64,000 bases of DNA from Pseudonocardia sp. EC080619-01 (GCF_001420995.1 NZ_CP012184.1:3022501-3086500); one strand, 5' to 3'; shown: positions 16,865 through 26,194, numbered from the stretch's first letter. Notes: a model not told the origin generated them from the sequence alone. Numbers and translations are program-made.

Positions 16865-18070
16865 TCAGGAGGCGCACTCCCCCGTGTCCACCGGCGACGC
16901 CGACTCGTTCGCGGCCACGTTCAGCGCCTGTGCGGCCTGCTCGGCGGTCAGCACGAAGCCGGTCTCCGAGTCGTCCAGCGCGGCGCCGAACACCACGCCG
17001 ACCACCCGGCCGTCCGGGGCGATCATCGGACCGCCGGAGTTCCCGGAGCGGACGACCGCGCGGACGGTGTAGACGTCGCGGACCACGCTGCCCTGCTCGT
17101 AGATGTCCGGGCCGCGCAGCCGGATCCGCTCGCGGACCTTGCCCGGCGTCACCGTGTACGGGCCGTCCAGCGGGTAGCCGAGGATGACGACGTCGTCGCC
17201 GACCCGGGCGGGGTCCGGGCTGAACTGCAGCGGCTCCTCCTCCAGGGCAGGCACGTCCATGACGGCCACGTCGACCTGCGGGTCGTAGAAGACGACCTCG
17301 GCGTCGAGCTGGCGGGTCCGCCCGCTCGCGGTGGTCACCTCGACGGTCGTGCTGGACGTGCCCGCGACGACGTGCGCGTTCGTCATGACCCGCTGCGGGG
17401 CGACGACGAACCCGGTGCCCTCCAGTGCCCGCCGGCAGGACGGCGCCCGCCCGCGCACCTTGAGCACCCGGTCCCGGACCTCCGTGACCACCGGGTTCTG
17501 CACGAGGTTCGCGTCCGGCGGGCCGACCGCGGCGACCGGTGTGCGGGAGAACGGGCTGACCACGTCCGGGAACCCGGAGTCGTCGAGGATCTGGCGCAGC
17601 TCGGACGGGAGCTGGCGGGCCGCGTCGGGCATGACGCCGTCGACCGCACCGAGCACCCGCGAGTCGCGCAGCCCGCTGGTCAGCGTCGCGAAGCTGGTCG
17701 AGGCCAGCGGCAGGGCGATCAGCCAGGCGGCGACCACCACCGCGACGGCCTGCACCCCGGCCCCGAGGGTCGAGTCGACCTTCAGCGTGCCCTCGCCGCG
17801 GATCCGGTCCCGGATGAACCGGCCGAGGTACACCCCCGTGGCCTCGCCGAGCGCGACCAGGAGCACCACCGCGCCGATGCCGAGCAGCACCTTGGCCTGC
17901 TGGGACTCCACCTGCGCCGCCAGCAGCGGCGCGAGCCGCAGGCCCAGCACCGCGCCGGTCAGCACCCCGAGGAACGAGAGCAGCGCGACCGCCACCCCGT
18001 GCCGCCATCCGGACGCCGCCGCCAGCAGCGCCAGCACGACGACCACCACGTCGACCCAGCTGATGCTCAC
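16865..18070 (-). CDS. marP: MarP-type membrane serine protease (CvpA plus trypsin domains)
   Basis: 401 residues. Four membrane helices of a colicin-V-production (CvpA) domain occupy 1-130; an extracytoplasmic chymotrypsin-like protease occupies 180-395. The triad is H233 (TNAHVV), D267 (DPQVDVAVMD) and S345 (GNSGGP). C212 and C399 are in the places of the two cysteines that form the activating disulfide in M. tuberculosis MarP (Rv3671c), which is needed for acid and oxidative stress resistance. It is the last gene of the nth-tlpA-nudix-marP operon and overlaps the NUDIX gene by 4 bases. Confidence 0.93.
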   Translation of the reverse strand: MSISWVDVVVVVLALLAAASGWRHGVAVALLSFLGVLTGAVLGLRLAPLLAAQVESQQAKVLLGIGAVVLLVALGEATGVYLGRFIRDRIRGEGTLKVDSTLGAGVQAVAVVVAAWLIALPLASTSFATLTSGLRDSRVLGAVDGVMPDAARQLPSELRQILDDSGFPDVVSPFSRTPVAAVGPPDANLVQNPVVTEVRDRVLKVRGRAPSCRRALEGTGFVVAPQRVMTNAHVVAGTSSTTVEVTTASGRTRQLDAEVVFYDPQVDVAVMDVPALEEEPLQFSPDPARVGDDVVILGYPLDGPYTVTPGKVRERIRLRGPDIYEQGSVVRDVYTVRAVVRSGNSGGPMIAPDGRVVGVVFGAALDDSETGFVLTAEQAAQALNVAANESASPVDTGECAS

Positions 18071-18834
18071 CGGCCCACCTCGTCATCACGGTCGACGGGG
18101 TCGGTCACGCGCACTCCTCGCAGGTCGTCGGGGCGCCGGTCGTGGTGTCCCGCCCGGGCGACGGCCCAGGCGTCGTCGAGATCCTCGATCCGGGAGCGGT
18201 CCCAGGGATGCTCCCAGCCGGACCGTTGCAGCAGCGCCGAGAGCAGGCCCGCGGTGAACCCCCAGACCAGCAGCCCGGATGTCCGGAACGCGGGCCCGGT
18301 GTGCCCGCTCGGGCCGCGGACGGTGAACCGGTTGGCCGGATCGGTCAGCACCGGCACGGGGACCCGCGCCACGCTCGCCACCTCGGCCGGGTCGACCGCG
18401 CGCACCGGGACCGGGGCGGCCCAGTGCGCGAGCACCGGTGTCACCAGGAAGCCGGTCGGCGGGATGAACAGCTCCGGCAGCACCGCGAGCGGGACGACGC
18501 CGGCCGGATCGAGCCCGGTCTCCTCCTCGGCCTCGCGCAGCGCGGCGTCCACCGGTCCGGTGTCGCCGGGGTCCAGGCGGCCGCCGGGGAAGGCGACCTG
18601 ACCGGCGTGCGAGCGCAGGGTCGCGGCCCGCTCGGTGAGCAGGACGTCGGGTCCCCCGTCGTCGCCCGTGCCGAACAGCATCAGGACGGCGGCGCGGCGG
18701 CCCTCGGCGCGCCCCGCCGGGTCGCGGCGCGGGCCGAACCAGCCCGGGTCGAGCCCCAGCGCGCCCTCGACCAGTGGCTTCAGCGCGTCCGGTGCGGCAC
18801 CGGGATCGGGCTCCGGCACGACGACGGCGGTCAC
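18067..18834 (-). CDS. NUDIX hydrolase, CoA-pyrophosphatase (NudL) type
   Basis: 255 residues. The NUDIX box is present with the one-residue-longer spacing of the UPF0035/NudL group: FPGGRLDPGD, then AALREAEEETGL. The N-terminal LLTERAATLRSHAGQVAFPG pattern (split here as LLTERAATLRSHAG and QVAFPGG) is also typical. It likely hydrolyses CoA or acyl-CoA to 3',5'-ADP and phosphopantetheine. Overlaps by 4 bases with genes on both sides. Equivalent to M. tuberculosis Rv3672c. Confidence 0.9.
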   Translation of the reverse strand: MTAVVVPEPDPGAAPDALKPLVEGALGLDPGWFGPRRDPAGRAEGRRAAVLMLFGTGDDGGPDVLLTERAATLRSHAGQVAFPGGRLDPGDTGPVDAALREAEEETGLDPAGVVPLAVLPELFIPPTGFLVTPVLAHWAAPVPVRAVDPAEVASVARVPVPVLTDPANRFTVRGPSGHTGPAFRTSGLLVWGFTAGLLSALLQRSGWEHPWDRSRIEDLDDAWAVARAGHHDRRPDDLRGVRVTDPVDRDDEVGR

Positions 18835-19487
18835 CGCAGCCGCTCCACGGCGGCAGCGACGTCGTCCGCGTCGCGGAACGGGACCGGCGGATCGACCATC
18901 GCCGGCGTGCCGTCGGCCCGGACGACGTAGGTGAACGGCAGCACCGGCGGCGTGCCGAGCGCGGCACGCAGCTCGCCGCGCGGATCGGTGACCGCCGGCA
19001 GCGTGATGCCGAGCCGGGCGGCCAGGTCCAGGGCGGCGACGGGATCGTCCTGCACGTCGACGGTCAGGACGGGGACCGATCCCGGGCGCCCGGCGTACTC
19101 CTGGAGCGCCGGCAGCTCGTCGCGGCACGGCACACACCACGACGCCCAGAAGTTGACCAGCGCCGGGCTCCCGGCGAGGGCGGCGCCGACGTCGACGGTG
19201 CCGTCCGCGCCGAGGCACGGGACGGAGACGCCCGCCAGCGGCCCGGCGGCGGGTGTACCGGACGGGACCGGGCAGGGCCGCAGCGCCGCGGAGGCACGCG
19301 CCGCGGCCAGTGCCGCCGGGTCGGCGGCCGCCGGATCGGAGTCCGGCCGGCCCGCGGCGGCCGGCGGCACGGCGGGGTCCGGCGTGCCGCCCTGCGACGG
19401 CCAGAGCGCCCACACCGCGAGCGCGACCAGCAGGGCGACGACCACCGTCGAGACGATCTCGGACCGGGTCGCGCCGGCCCGGCTCAC
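18831..19487 (-). CDS. TlpA/ResA-like membrane-anchored thioredoxin
   Basis: 218 residues. One N-terminal membrane helix (about 10-32), an Ala/Pro-rich linker to about 80, then a thioredoxin fold with the active site [14 protein letters not shown] (near 118-131). A further Cys pair, outside the active site, lies before the domain (RPCPVP and VPCLG). It is expected outside the membrane as a thiol-disulfide reductase; with MarP downstream, which depends on a disulfide, a functional link is attractive but inferred. Equivalent to M. tuberculosis Rv3673c. Confidence 0.9.
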   Translation of the reverse strand: MSRAGATRSEIVSTVVVALLVALAVWALWPSQGGTPDPAVPPAAAGRPDSDPAAADPAALAAARASAALRPCPVPSGTPAAGPLAGVSVPCLGADGTVDVGAALAGSPALVNFWASWCVPCRDELPALQEYAGRPGSVPVLTVDVQDDPVAALDLAARLGITLPAVTDPRGELRAALGTPPVLPFTYVVRADGTPAMVDPPVPFRDADDVAAAVERLR

Positions 19488-20284
19488 GGACCGGCCCCGG
19501 AGATCCCCGCCAGTGCCAGCAGGTGCTCCCGCTCCACGCCCTTGACCAGCGCGGCGGCCTCGCCGGGATCGGTGGGGCCCAGGCCGTAGGACGGGCAGTC
19601 CGGCGCCAGGGTGCAGGCTCCGCAGGCGGGCTTGCGCGAGTGGCACACGCGGCGGCCGTGGAAGATCACGTGGTGCGAGACGATCGTCCAGTCGCGGCGC
19701 GGGACGAGCTCGCCGACCGCGTGCTCGACCTTGACCGGGTCCTCCTCGGTCGTCCAGCCCCAGCGGCGCACCAGCCGTCCGAAGTGGGTGTCGACGGTGA
19801 TGCCGGGGACGTCGAACGCGTTGCCGAGGATCACGTTCGCGGTCTTGCGGCCGATCCCGGGCAGCGCCACCAGCTCGTCGAGGGTGGCGGGCAGCTCTCC
19901 GCCGTGCTTCTCGACCACCGCCGCACCCAGCCCGGTCAGCGAGTTCGCCTTGTTCCGGTAGAAGCCGGTCGGCCGGATCAGCTCCTCCAGCTCGGTCCGG
20001 TCGGCGCCGGCGTAGCCCGCTGCCGTGGGGTAGCGGGCGAACAGCGCCGGGGTCACCTGGTTGACGCGCTCGTCGGTGCACTGGGCCGACAGGATCGTGG
20101 CCACCGCGAGGTCCAGCGGCGTCGAGAAGTCGAGCTCGCAGTGCGCGTGCGGGTAGGCCTCGGCCAGTGCGCGCAGGATCCGGTTCACCCGTCGCGCTCG
20201 TCCGATCGGGTTCTCCCCGGCTGCGACCCGCGCGGCGAGACCGGCCGCGGCGCGCCGGGTGGGCCGCCGGACGGAGGTGCTCAC
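19484..20284 (-). CDS. nth: Endonuclease III
   Basis: 266 residues. DNA glycosylase/AP lyase for oxidised pyrimidines in base excision repair. The helix-hairpin-helix is [13 protein letters not shown] (141-153) with catalytic K147; catalytic D165 is in VDTHFGR; the [4Fe-4S] cluster ligands are C214, C221, C224 and C230 with the canonical 6-2-5 spacing. GTG 20284 (VSTSVRR) is preferred over an upstream extension because a TACGCT box lies 7 bases before it. First gene of the operon with tlpA-like, NUDIX and marP, as in M. tuberculosis Rv3674c-Rv3671c. Confidence 0.95.
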   Translation of the reverse strand: MSTSVRRPTRRAAAGLAARVAAGENPIGRARRVNRILRALAEAYPHAHCELDFSTPLDLAVATILSAQCTDERVNQVTPALFARYPTAAGYAGADRTELEELIRPTGFYRNKANSLTGLGAAVVEKHGGELPATLDELVALPGIGRKTANVILGNAFDVPGITVDTHFGRLVRRWGWTTEEDPVKVEHAVGELVPRRDWTIVSHHVIFHGRRVCHSRKPACGACTLAPDCPSYGLGPTDPGEAAALVKGVEREHLLALAGISGAGP

Positions 20285-20291
20285 GTCACCG

Positions 20292-20297
20292 AGCGTA
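20292..20297 (-). promoter_or_regulatory. Predicted -10 box, nth-tlpA-nudix-marP operon
   Basis: TACGCT on the minus strand, 7 bases before GTG 20284. Confidence 0.4.
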
Positions 20298-20511
20298 CGG
20301 GTGCCCTCCGACAGCCGTGGCACCGTGTCGCGCGGCCGGCCGCCGCCGTGCCCGGGCCCGACGGCGGCGTGTGCACGGCGCCGAGCGGCCCGTTCCGGCC
20401 GCCGAACGTCCGATCACCGGTCGCGGAGATCACGAACGCATCACGAAGCACGCGGACCGGCTACCCCCGGCGGGCTGCGGTGCGAAGCAGTGAGAGAGGA
20501 TCGGAGGTGCC

Positions 20512-20760
20512 ATGACTGCCTGGTTGAGCGTCCTCGTCCCGCTGCTCGTGATGTTCTTCGCGCTCGGTATGGAGCGCGTCGAGTCCCGCCTGCGGGAGTC
20601 CACGGTGCGGCAGGACGAGCTGGACGAGATGCTCGAGCAGCCCCGGCCCGACGAGGTGCGGGCCCTGTTCCGGTCCGGTACCAGCCGGGCGCTGGAGCTG
20701 TTCCGGCTCCGCAACCGCCGGCGCAGGACCGGTCGCCGTAGCCAGGTTCCGTCGGCCTGA
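20512..20760 (+). CDS. Small single-pass membrane protein (Rv3675-like position)
   Basis: 82 residues. One N-terminal membrane helix (WLSVLVPLLVMFFALGM, 4-20) followed by a charged, helical tail ending in an Arg-rich segment (FRLRNRRRRTGRR). GGAGG lies 7 bases before ATG 20512. Function unknown. M. tuberculosis has a small membrane protein gene (Rv3675) in exactly this place between nth and crp. Confidence 0.75.
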   Translation: MTAWLSVLVPLLVMFFALGMERVESRLRESTVRQDELDEMLEQPRPDEVRALFRSGTSRALELFRLRNRRRRTGRRSQVPSA

Positions 20761-20873
20761 CGGGAACTGACAAGATCGAAATCGGGGCTGCGGGAGCGGC
20801 CGAGGCAGGAAGCGGGCCCGATCGGACGAGAGCCGATCGGGTCACTGGTGCGCACGTGTGTGGCGAAGGCCTC

Positions 20874-20879
20874 TACACT
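20874..20879 (+). promoter_or_regulatory. Candidate -10 box of crp
   Basis: TACACT, the same hexamer as in front of the tRNA gene at 40558. It leaves a leader of about 45 bases with GAGGAG before GTG 20932. No convincing -35. Confidence 0.4.
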
Positions 20880-20931
20880 GGCGCGCCGACGACCCGCCGT
20901 GACGATCGCGGCCGGTGAACGAGGAGTTGCA

Positions 20932-21606
20932 GTGGACGAGGTTCTGATCCGGGCCGGGATCTTCCAGGGTGTGGAGCCCCAGGCCGCCGAGGCGCTGGCC
21001 GAGGCGCTGGAGACCGTCGAGTTCTCCCGTGGGCAGGTCATCTTCTCCGAGGGCGAGCCCGGTGACCGCCTCTACATCGTGGCCGGCGGGAAGGTGAAGC
21101 TCGGCCGCAAGTCCCCCGACGGCCGGGAGAACCTGCTGATGGTGGCCGGCCCGTCCGACATGTTCGGCGAGCTGTCCATCTTCGACCCGGGCCCGCGCAC
21201 GTCCTCGGCGACCGCGGTGACCGAGGTGCGGACCTACACGATGGACCGCACCGCGCTGCGGGAGTGGATCGGCAAGCGCCCCGAGATCGCGGAGCAGCTG
21301 CTGCGCGTGCTGGCGCGCCGCCTGCGCCGCACCAACAACATGCTCGCGGACCTGATCTTCACCGACGTGCCCGGGCGCGTCGCGAAGTCGCTGCTGCAGC
21401 TCGCCCGTCAGTTCGGGTCGCAGGAGTCCGGTCTGCTGCGGGTCACGCACGACCTCACGCAGGAGGAGATCGCCCAGCTGGTCGGTGCCTCCCGGGAGAC
21501 CGTCAACAAGGCGCTCGCCGACTTCGCGCACCGCGGCTGGCTGCGGCTCGAGGGCAAGAGCGTGCTGATCCTGGAGCCGGAGCGCCTGGCCCGCCGGGCC
21601 CGCTGA
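20932..21606 (+). CDS. crp: CRP/FNR-family cAMP-responsive global regulator
   Basis: 224 residues, clearly orthologous to M. tuberculosis CRP (Rv3676) and corynebacterial GlxR. The cyclic-nucleotide domain is about 10-120 with the phosphate-binding [19 protein letters not shown] stretch; the hinge helix carries the lineage-typical [14 protein letters not shown]; the helix-turn-helix is [20 protein letters not shown] (about 170-190). It controls carbon and stress genes by binding TGTGA-N6-TCACA sites. GTG 20932 was chosen by agreement with the known protein start ([16 protein letters not shown]) and a GAGGAG SD; the frame is open 28 codons further upstream. Confidence 0.95.
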   Translation: MDEVLIRAGIFQGVEPQAAEALAEALETVEFSRGQVIFSEGEPGDRLYIVAGGKVKLGRKSPDGRENLLMVAGPSDMFGELSIFDPGPRTSSATAVTEVRTYTMDRTALREWIGKRPEIAEQLLRVLARRLRRTNNMLADLIFTDVPGRVAKSLLQLARQFGSQESGLLRVTHDLTQEEIAQLVGASRETVNKALADFAHRGWLRLEGKSVLILEPERLARRAR

Positions 21607-21632
21607 GCGGCGTCCCACCCCCCGGAATACCG

Positions 21633-21650
21633 CTGGTACGTCCGTACCAG
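21633..21650. repeat. Perfect inverted repeat, candidate operator of the MFS gene
   Basis: CTGGTACG (21633-21640) and CGTACCAG (21643-21650) separated by TC, ending 5 bases before GTG 21656 in the 49-base gap after crp. Its placement over the ribosome-binding region suggests a repressor site. Confidence 0.55.
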
Positions 21651-21655
21651 ACCAT

Positions 21656-22933
21656 GTGATCCTGGGCGGCGTGGCCGCCTCCCTCTCCGACTACCGGGCC
21701 GCGCTCGGTGCGCCCGGGGCCGCCGCGCCGGTCTGCGCGTCCGTGATCGGGCGGTTCCCGATCGCGATGCACAGCCTCGCGACGCTGCTCTACGTCCGCG
21801 AGGTCCAGGGGTCCTACGCCGTCGCGGGTGCGATCTCGGCGGCGCTGCTGGTCGGGACGGCCGCCGGGACCGTCGTCCAGGGCCGGGTGCTCGACCGGCT
21901 CGGCCCGACCCGGCCGATGCTCGTCCTGGTCGCGGTCTACGCCGTCGCCGTCACCGGTCTGGTGGTCTGCATCGAGGCCGCGTCGCCGGTCGTGGTGACC
22001 GCCGCGGTCGCGGTGCTCGCGGGCCTCGCGACACCCGCGATCGAGGGCTCCTCGCGCGCCCTGTGGACCGACCTGGTGCCGTCCGGGCCGCGCCGCGAGG
22101 CGGCCTACACCTACGAGGCGATCAGCCTCGAGACGTTCTTCGTCCTCGGGCCCGCGCTCGCCGCGGTGCTGGTGGTGGCCACCCCGTGGCCGGGGACGGC
22201 ACTCGTCGTCGCCGCGTCGGCCGAGCTGGTCGGGACGACCTGGTTCGCACTCACCCGATCGGTGCGCCGTCGTTCGGAGCGGATCCGCGCCGAGCGCGCG
22301 ACCGGGGCGCTCGCCCGCGAGACCGGGCTGCTCGGTGTCTTCCGCCGGCCGGGACTGCGGACCGTGGCGCTCGCGTCGCTCGGGTTCGGCCTGGTGGCGG
22401 GCACCGCCGAGGTCGGGGTGTTCGCCGCGGCCGAGTTCGCCGGCTCCCCCGCGGCCGGCGGGATCCTGCTGTCCGCGTGGTCGGTCGTGTCGGTGCTGGC
22501 CGGCGTCGCCTACGGGATGCGGCCGTGGCCGCGCCCGCTGCACCTGCGGCTGCCGGTGCTGCTGGCCGGGTTCGCCCTGCTGGTGACGGTGATGGGACTG
22601 GTCTCCCCGCTCGGCTCGCTGGTGCTGCTCGCCGTCCCGATGATGGCGGCCGGAGCCCTGATCACCCCGCAGGTCACCGGGCACTCGCTCGGGGTGGAGC
22701 TGACCGCACCGGCGGAGTCGGCCACCGAGGCGTTCAACTGGATGGTGATGGCGGCGGTGCTGGGCGTCTCCGCCGGGCAGGCGCTGGCCGGGACGATGAT
22801 CGACCTGCTCGGCCCCGCCGGGTACGCCACCGGCGGGGCGCTCGGGATGCTGGTCGCGCTGCTGCTGTGGCTGCGCCGCGGCTCGGTCGCGGCCGCGGGC
22901 GACCGGCGCGAGCCGGCCGGGAGCACCGCGTGA
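21656..22933 (+). CDS. Major facilitator superfamily transporter
   Basis: 425 residues with about twelve hydrophobic helices; the loop between helices 2 and 3 holds G-R-V-L-D-R-L-G-P-T-R (A-motif). No SD is evident. Start could be GTG 21656 or GTG 21671. A basic loop near 190-215 separates the two halves. Substrate unknown; such proteins often export drugs or sugars. It is translationally coupled (GTGA) with the HD-domain gene downstream. This pair is absent from the otherwise matching M. tuberculosis block. Confidence 0.85.
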   Translation: MILGGVAASLSDYRAALGAPGAAAPVCASVIGRFPIAMHSLATLLYVREVQGSYAVAGAISAALLVGTAAGTVVQGRVLDRLGPTRPMLVLVAVYAVAVTGLVVCIEAASPVVVTAAVAVLAGLATPAIEGSSRALWTDLVPSGPRREAAYTYEAISLETFFVLGPALAAVLVVATPWPGTALVVAASAELVGTTWFALTRSVRRRSERIRAERATGALARETGLLGVFRRPGLRTVALASLGFGLVAGTAEVGVFAAAEFAGSPAAGGILLSAWSVVSVLAGVAYGMRPWPRPLHLRLPVLLAGFALLVTVMGLVSPLGSLVLLAVPMMAAGALITPQVTGHSLGVELTAPAESATEAFNWMVMAAVLGVSAGQALAGTMIDLLGPAGYATGGALGMLVALLLWLRRGSVAAAGDRREPAGSTA

Positions 22934-23634
22934 GGGGCGCCGCGGACCTGCGACGGCTGCGGGACGCCGTCGCCGCGGACATGGCGGGCGCCGACGTCGC
23001 CCACGACCTGGGGCACCTCGACCGGGTCGCCGGGCTGGCGGCGCGGCTCGCGGTGCGGGAGGGGCACGACGGGTTCGTCGCCGCCGTCGCCGCCTACGTG
23101 CACGACCACCACCGGGCCGCGGAGGCCCGGCTGGACCGGGTCGTCGCCCCCGCCGAGTGCCGGGACGAGGCCCGGGACGCGTTGCGCCGCGGCGGGATCC
23201 CCGCGGAGCTGTGGGAGCCGGTGCTCGACGCCGTCGAGGCGACCGGCCGCTACTCCTTCTCGGCGGGCGACCGGGGCCCCGCACCACCGGCCGCGGCCGC
23301 CGCGATCGCGGCCTGCCTGCACGACGCCGACATGCTCGACGCCATGGGCGCCACCGGGATCGCGCGTGCCTTCGCCTACGGCGGGGCGATCGGTGAGCCG
23401 CTGTGGGACCCGGCGGCGCCGCCGTCGTCGGACGGGTACCGCTCCGGGCCCACCGGCTCGGTGATCGCGCACTTCCACGAGAAGCTGCTCCGGCTGCGCG
23501 GGGAGCTCCGCACCGCGGCCGGCCGGGAGATGGGCGGACGCAGGCACGCGGCCCTGGAGCAGTTCCTGCACCGCTTCCGCGAGGAGTGGATCGACGCGCA
23601 CGACGACGCGGGGACGGCGCCGCCCGCGCCGTGA
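22930..23634 (+). CDS. HD-domain phosphohydrolase
   Basis: 234 residues. HD-superfamily metal ligands: H in AHDLGHLDRV (near 26), the HD doublet in YVHDHH (near 57-58) and D in HDADMLDAMG (near 138-140). The layout resembles the uncharacterised YedJ-type HD phosphohydrolases acting on nucleotides or phosphoesters. GTG 22930 overlaps the MFS stop. Converges with the beta-lactamase-fold gene with 16 bases between stops. Substrate cannot be told from the sequence. Confidence 0.85.
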   Translation: MRGAADLRRLRDAVAADMAGADVAHDLGHLDRVAGLAARLAVREGHDGFVAAVAAYVHDHHRAAEARLDRVVAPAECRDEARDALRRGGIPAELWEPVLDAVEATGRYSFSAGDRGPAPPAAAAAIAACLHDADMLDAMGATGIARAFAYGGAIGEPLWDPAAPPSSDGYRSGPTGSVIAHFHEKLLRLRGELRTAAGREMGGRRHAALEQFLHRFREEWIDAHDDAGTAPPAP

Positions 23635-23650
23635 CCGCCGACGGGCCGGG

Positions 23651-24439
23651 TCAGGCGCGCAGGTGGTCCAGCTGGGCGCGCACCGAGAGCTCGGCGGCGT
23701 CCCACAACGAGGTGTCGACGTCGGCGTAGACGACCTCGACGACGTCCCGCGCCGTCGACTCCGGCCCCAGCTCCTCCAGGGCCGCGCGCACCTGGTCCAG
23801 CCGCTGCTCGCGGTGCGCGAGGTAGGCGTTCGCGATCTCCGCGGCGTCCGGGAGCTCCGGCCCGTGCCCGGGGAACAGCGGAGTCCCCGCGGGCAGCTCG
23901 GCGATGCGGCGCAACGACTCCAGGTAGGGGCCCAGCGCGCCGTCCGGGTGCGCGATCACGGTCGTCCCGCGGCCCAGGACGGTGTCGCCGGCCAGCAGCG
24001 CCGGCCCGTCCGATCCGGGCCCGTCGAGCAGCAGCGACACCGAGTCGGACGTGTGTCCCGGCGTCGTCATGACGGTCAGCTCCACGCCCGCCCCGGCGAT
24101 GACCGTGCCGTCGGTGAGGGGGTCGGTGCCGACCGCGAGGGACGGGTCCGCGGCGTAGACCGGGGCGCCGGTCAGCTCGACGAAGCGACCGGCCCCGCCG
24201 GCGTGGTCGTGGTGCCGGTGGGTGAGGACGACGGCGGCGACCGGGGCACCGTCGGCGAGCGCCTCCAGGTGGGTGCCGTCGTCCTCCCCGGGGTCGACGA
24301 CGATCCGCTGCCCGGAGTCGGGCACCGCGACCACCCAGGTGTTGGTGCCGTCCAGCGTCATCGGGCCGGGGTTGTCCTGCAGCAGCACCGACGCGAGCGG
24401 GTGCACCGCGCGCAGGCTGCCGTAGAGCGGGTGGCTCAC
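23651..24439 (-). CDS. Metallo-beta-lactamase fold hydrolase
   Basis: 262 residues. Dinuclear metal site: THRHHDHAGG (H-x-H-x-D-H, near 78-87), H in TTPGHTSDSV, D in LLAGDTVLG and H in LFPGHGPE. It matches the M. tuberculosis Rv3677c / LACTB2-like group, several members of which have RNase or thioester hydrolase activity. The activity here cannot be fixed by sequence. GTG 24439 overlaps by 4 bases the stop of the preceding NUDIX gene, so the two form an operon. Confidence 0.9.
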   Translation of the reverse strand: MSHPLYGSLRAVHPLASVLLQDNPGPMTLDGTNTWVVAVPDSGQRIVVDPGEDDGTHLEALADGAPVAAVVLTHRHHDHAGGAGRFVELTGAPVYAADPSLAVGTDPLTDGTVIAGAGVELTVMTTPGHTSDSVSLLLDGPGSDGPALLAGDTVLGRGTTVIAHPDGALGPYLESLRRIAELPAGTPLFPGHGPELPDAAEIANAYLAHREQRLDQVRAALEELGPESTARDVVEVVYADVDTSLWDAAELSVRAQLDHLRA

Positions 24440-25245
24440 GTGCGTGCCTCCTCGTATCGCCAGTCCGGGTCGCCGGGCAGCGTGATCGTCACGACCTTGC
24501 CCTCCCGGCGCACCTCGGGGGTGATCGGCTCGATCTCGCGGTGGACGGCGGCGTCGAGCACCGCGGCGGCCGATCCGTGCCGGCCCAGGTCCTGCAGCGT
24601 GTGCAGGGTCGGGGGCATGAGCGCGACGTCGCCGGCCCCGTACCCGGCGAGTGCCGCGGCGGGGGTCCACCAGCGCGCCTCGACGGCCTCGGTCGTGGCG
24701 TCGTCGGCGACCTGGCCCTCGGGCAGGCGTGCGACCAGGAACGCGGTGTCGTAGCGCTTCGGGTTCCGCGGCGGGGTGATCCAGCGGGCCCACGGCACCA
24801 GCAGGTCGGCGCGCAGCTCCAGGTCGTGCTCGGCGAGCAGGGCGGGCAGCGTCGCGTGCCGTCCGACGAGGTCGTCGCGACGGTGGGCCGCGAGCCCGTC
24901 GGGGCCGGGCTCGGCCCCGGGCCGGGACGCCAGCAGCACCCCGCACTCCTCGAAGGTCTCCCGCACGGCGGCGGTGACCAGCGCGGCGGCCTGCGGTTCG
25001 GGGAGCCCGAACGCGGTGCCGAACCGGGCGGGCTCCGGGCCGCGCCAGCGGGCGGGGTCCGGGACGTCGTCGGGCGAGACACCGCCGCCGGGGAACACGG
25101 TCATGCCGCCGGCGAAGGCCATCCCGGCCACCCTGCGCTGGAGGAACACCTCCAGTCCGCCGTCCGGCGCGTCGCGGACGAGCAGGACCGTCGCGGCGGG
25201 TTTCGGCTCGACCGGCTGCGCCGGCGTCGGAGCTGCGGTGCTCAT
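24436..25245 (-). CDS. NUDIX hydrolase with long insertion in the NUDIX box
   Basis: 269 residues. The box is split: FAGGMTVFPGGGV (near 44-56) is separated by about 38 residues from AAVRETFEECGVLLA (near 92-106), a layout known in NUDT19-like acyl-CoA or nucleoside diphosphate hydrolases. E95-E98-E99-type metal ligands are kept. Upstream gene of the operon with the beta-lactamase-fold protein. A TAGGGT box lies 8 bases before ATG 25245, facing the divergent oxidoreductase. Confidence 0.87.
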   Translation of the reverse strand: MSTAAPTPAQPVEPKPAATVLLVRDAPDGGLEVFLQRRVAGMAFAGGMTVFPGGGVSPDDVPDPARWRGPEPARFGTAFGLPEPQAAALVTAAVRETFEECGVLLASRPGAEPGPDGLAAHRRDDLVGRHATLPALLAEHDLELRADLLVPWARWITPPRNPKRYDTAFLVARLPEGQVADDATTEAVEARWWTPAAALAGYGAGDVALMPPTLHTLQDLGRHGSAAAVLDAAVHREIEPITPEVRREGKVVTITLPGDPDWRYEEART

Positions 25246-25253
25246 GACCGCCG

Positions 25254-25259
25254 ACCCTA
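25254..25259 (-). promoter_or_regulatory. Predicted -10 box, NUDIX-MBL operon
   Basis: TAGGGT on the minus strand, 8 bases before ATG 25245; back to back with the promoter of the oxidoreductase 30 bases away. Confidence 0.4.
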
Positions 25260-25285
25260 GGTCACGATCACGCCGGTCCGATGGT

Positions 25286-25291
25286 GAGAAT
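25286..25291 (+). promoter_or_regulatory. Predicted -10 box, Gfo/Idh/MocA gene
   Basis: GAGAAT, 6 bases before ATG 25298. Confidence 0.4.
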
Positions 25292-25297
25292 GCCCGC

Positions 25298-26194
25298 ATG
25301 CGCATCGGACTCGTCGGGGCCGGGCCGTGGGCCCGCACCGTGCACGCACCCGCGATCGCCGGGCACCGGCGGTGGACACCCGCCGGGGTGTGGGCCCGGC
25401 GCCCGGAGGCCGCGGCCGAGGTCGCGGCGATCACCGGCGGGCCGGTGCACGCGACGTTCGACGACCTGGTCGACGCGTGCGACGCCGTCGCGTTCGCCGT
25501 CCCGCCGCAGGCCCAGGGCGAGCTGGTGCCCGTCGCCGCGGCCGCGGGACGGCATCTCGTGCTGGAGAAACCCCTCGCCGCGGACCTGGCGGCCGCCGAG
25601 CGGGCCGCCACCGCGATCGCCGACGCCGGTGTCTGTTCCGCGACCGTGCTGACGCTGCGGTTCGACCCGGCGATCCGCGCCTGGCTCGATGCGGTCCCCG
25701 AGGGCCCGCACGGTCCGGGGACGGTCGGGACGGCGCGCTGGCTGTCCGGGGCGCTGCTGGGCGGGCCGTTCGCGTCGTCGCAGTGGCGGGCCGAGCACGG
25801 CGCGCTGCTCGACGTCGGGCCGCACGTGATCGACCTGCTCGATGCGGCACTCGGCCCGGTCACCGGCGTCGAGCAGGCCCGGCGGGACGAGCCGGACCTG
25901 TGGCGGATCGGGCTGCTGCACTCCGGTGGTGCCCGCAGCTCGCTCGTCCTGTCGCTGCGCACGCCGGTCGAGCCGACCGACTTCGAGATCGCGATCACCG
26001 GAGGTCTCGGCCCGGACGGCCGGGGCCGGACAGCGCTCGACTCCCGCCCGGCCGACGCCGTCGCCTGCTACGCGAACCTGCTCGACGACCTCGCCGCCGC
26101 GGTCGACGCCGGGGACCCGCGGCTGCCCGTCGACGCCGCCCGGGCCCTGCACCTGCAGCGGATCGTCGACGAGATCGTGCGGGCCGCCGGCTGA
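25298..26194 (+). CDS. Gfo/Idh/MocA-family NAD(P)-dependent oxidoreductase
   Basis: 298 residues. Rossmann motif GLVGAGPWA at 4-12, the EKPLAAD segment near 92-98 carrying the conserved catalytic Lys, and DVGPHVIDLL near 172-181 with the family His. These enzymes oxidise or reduce sugars, inositols or related compounds. It is slightly shorter than usual (about 340). Its TGA and the stop of the convergent gene together form the palindrome TGATCA at 26192-26197, so there is no space between the genes. Confidence 0.85.
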   Translation: MRIGLVGAGPWARTVHAPAIAGHRRWTPAGVWARRPEAAAEVAAITGGPVHATFDDLVDACDAVAFAVPPQAQGELVPVAAAAGRHLVLEKPLAADLAAAERAATAIADAGVCSATVLTLRFDPAIRAWLDAVPEGPHGPGTVGTARWLSGALLGGPFASSQWRAEHGALLDVGPHVIDLLDAALGPVTGVEQARRDEPDLWRIGLLHSGGARSSLVLSLRTPVEPTDFEIAITGGLGPDGRGRTALDSRPADAVACYANLLDDLAAAVDAGDPRLPVDAARALHLQRIVDEIVRAAG

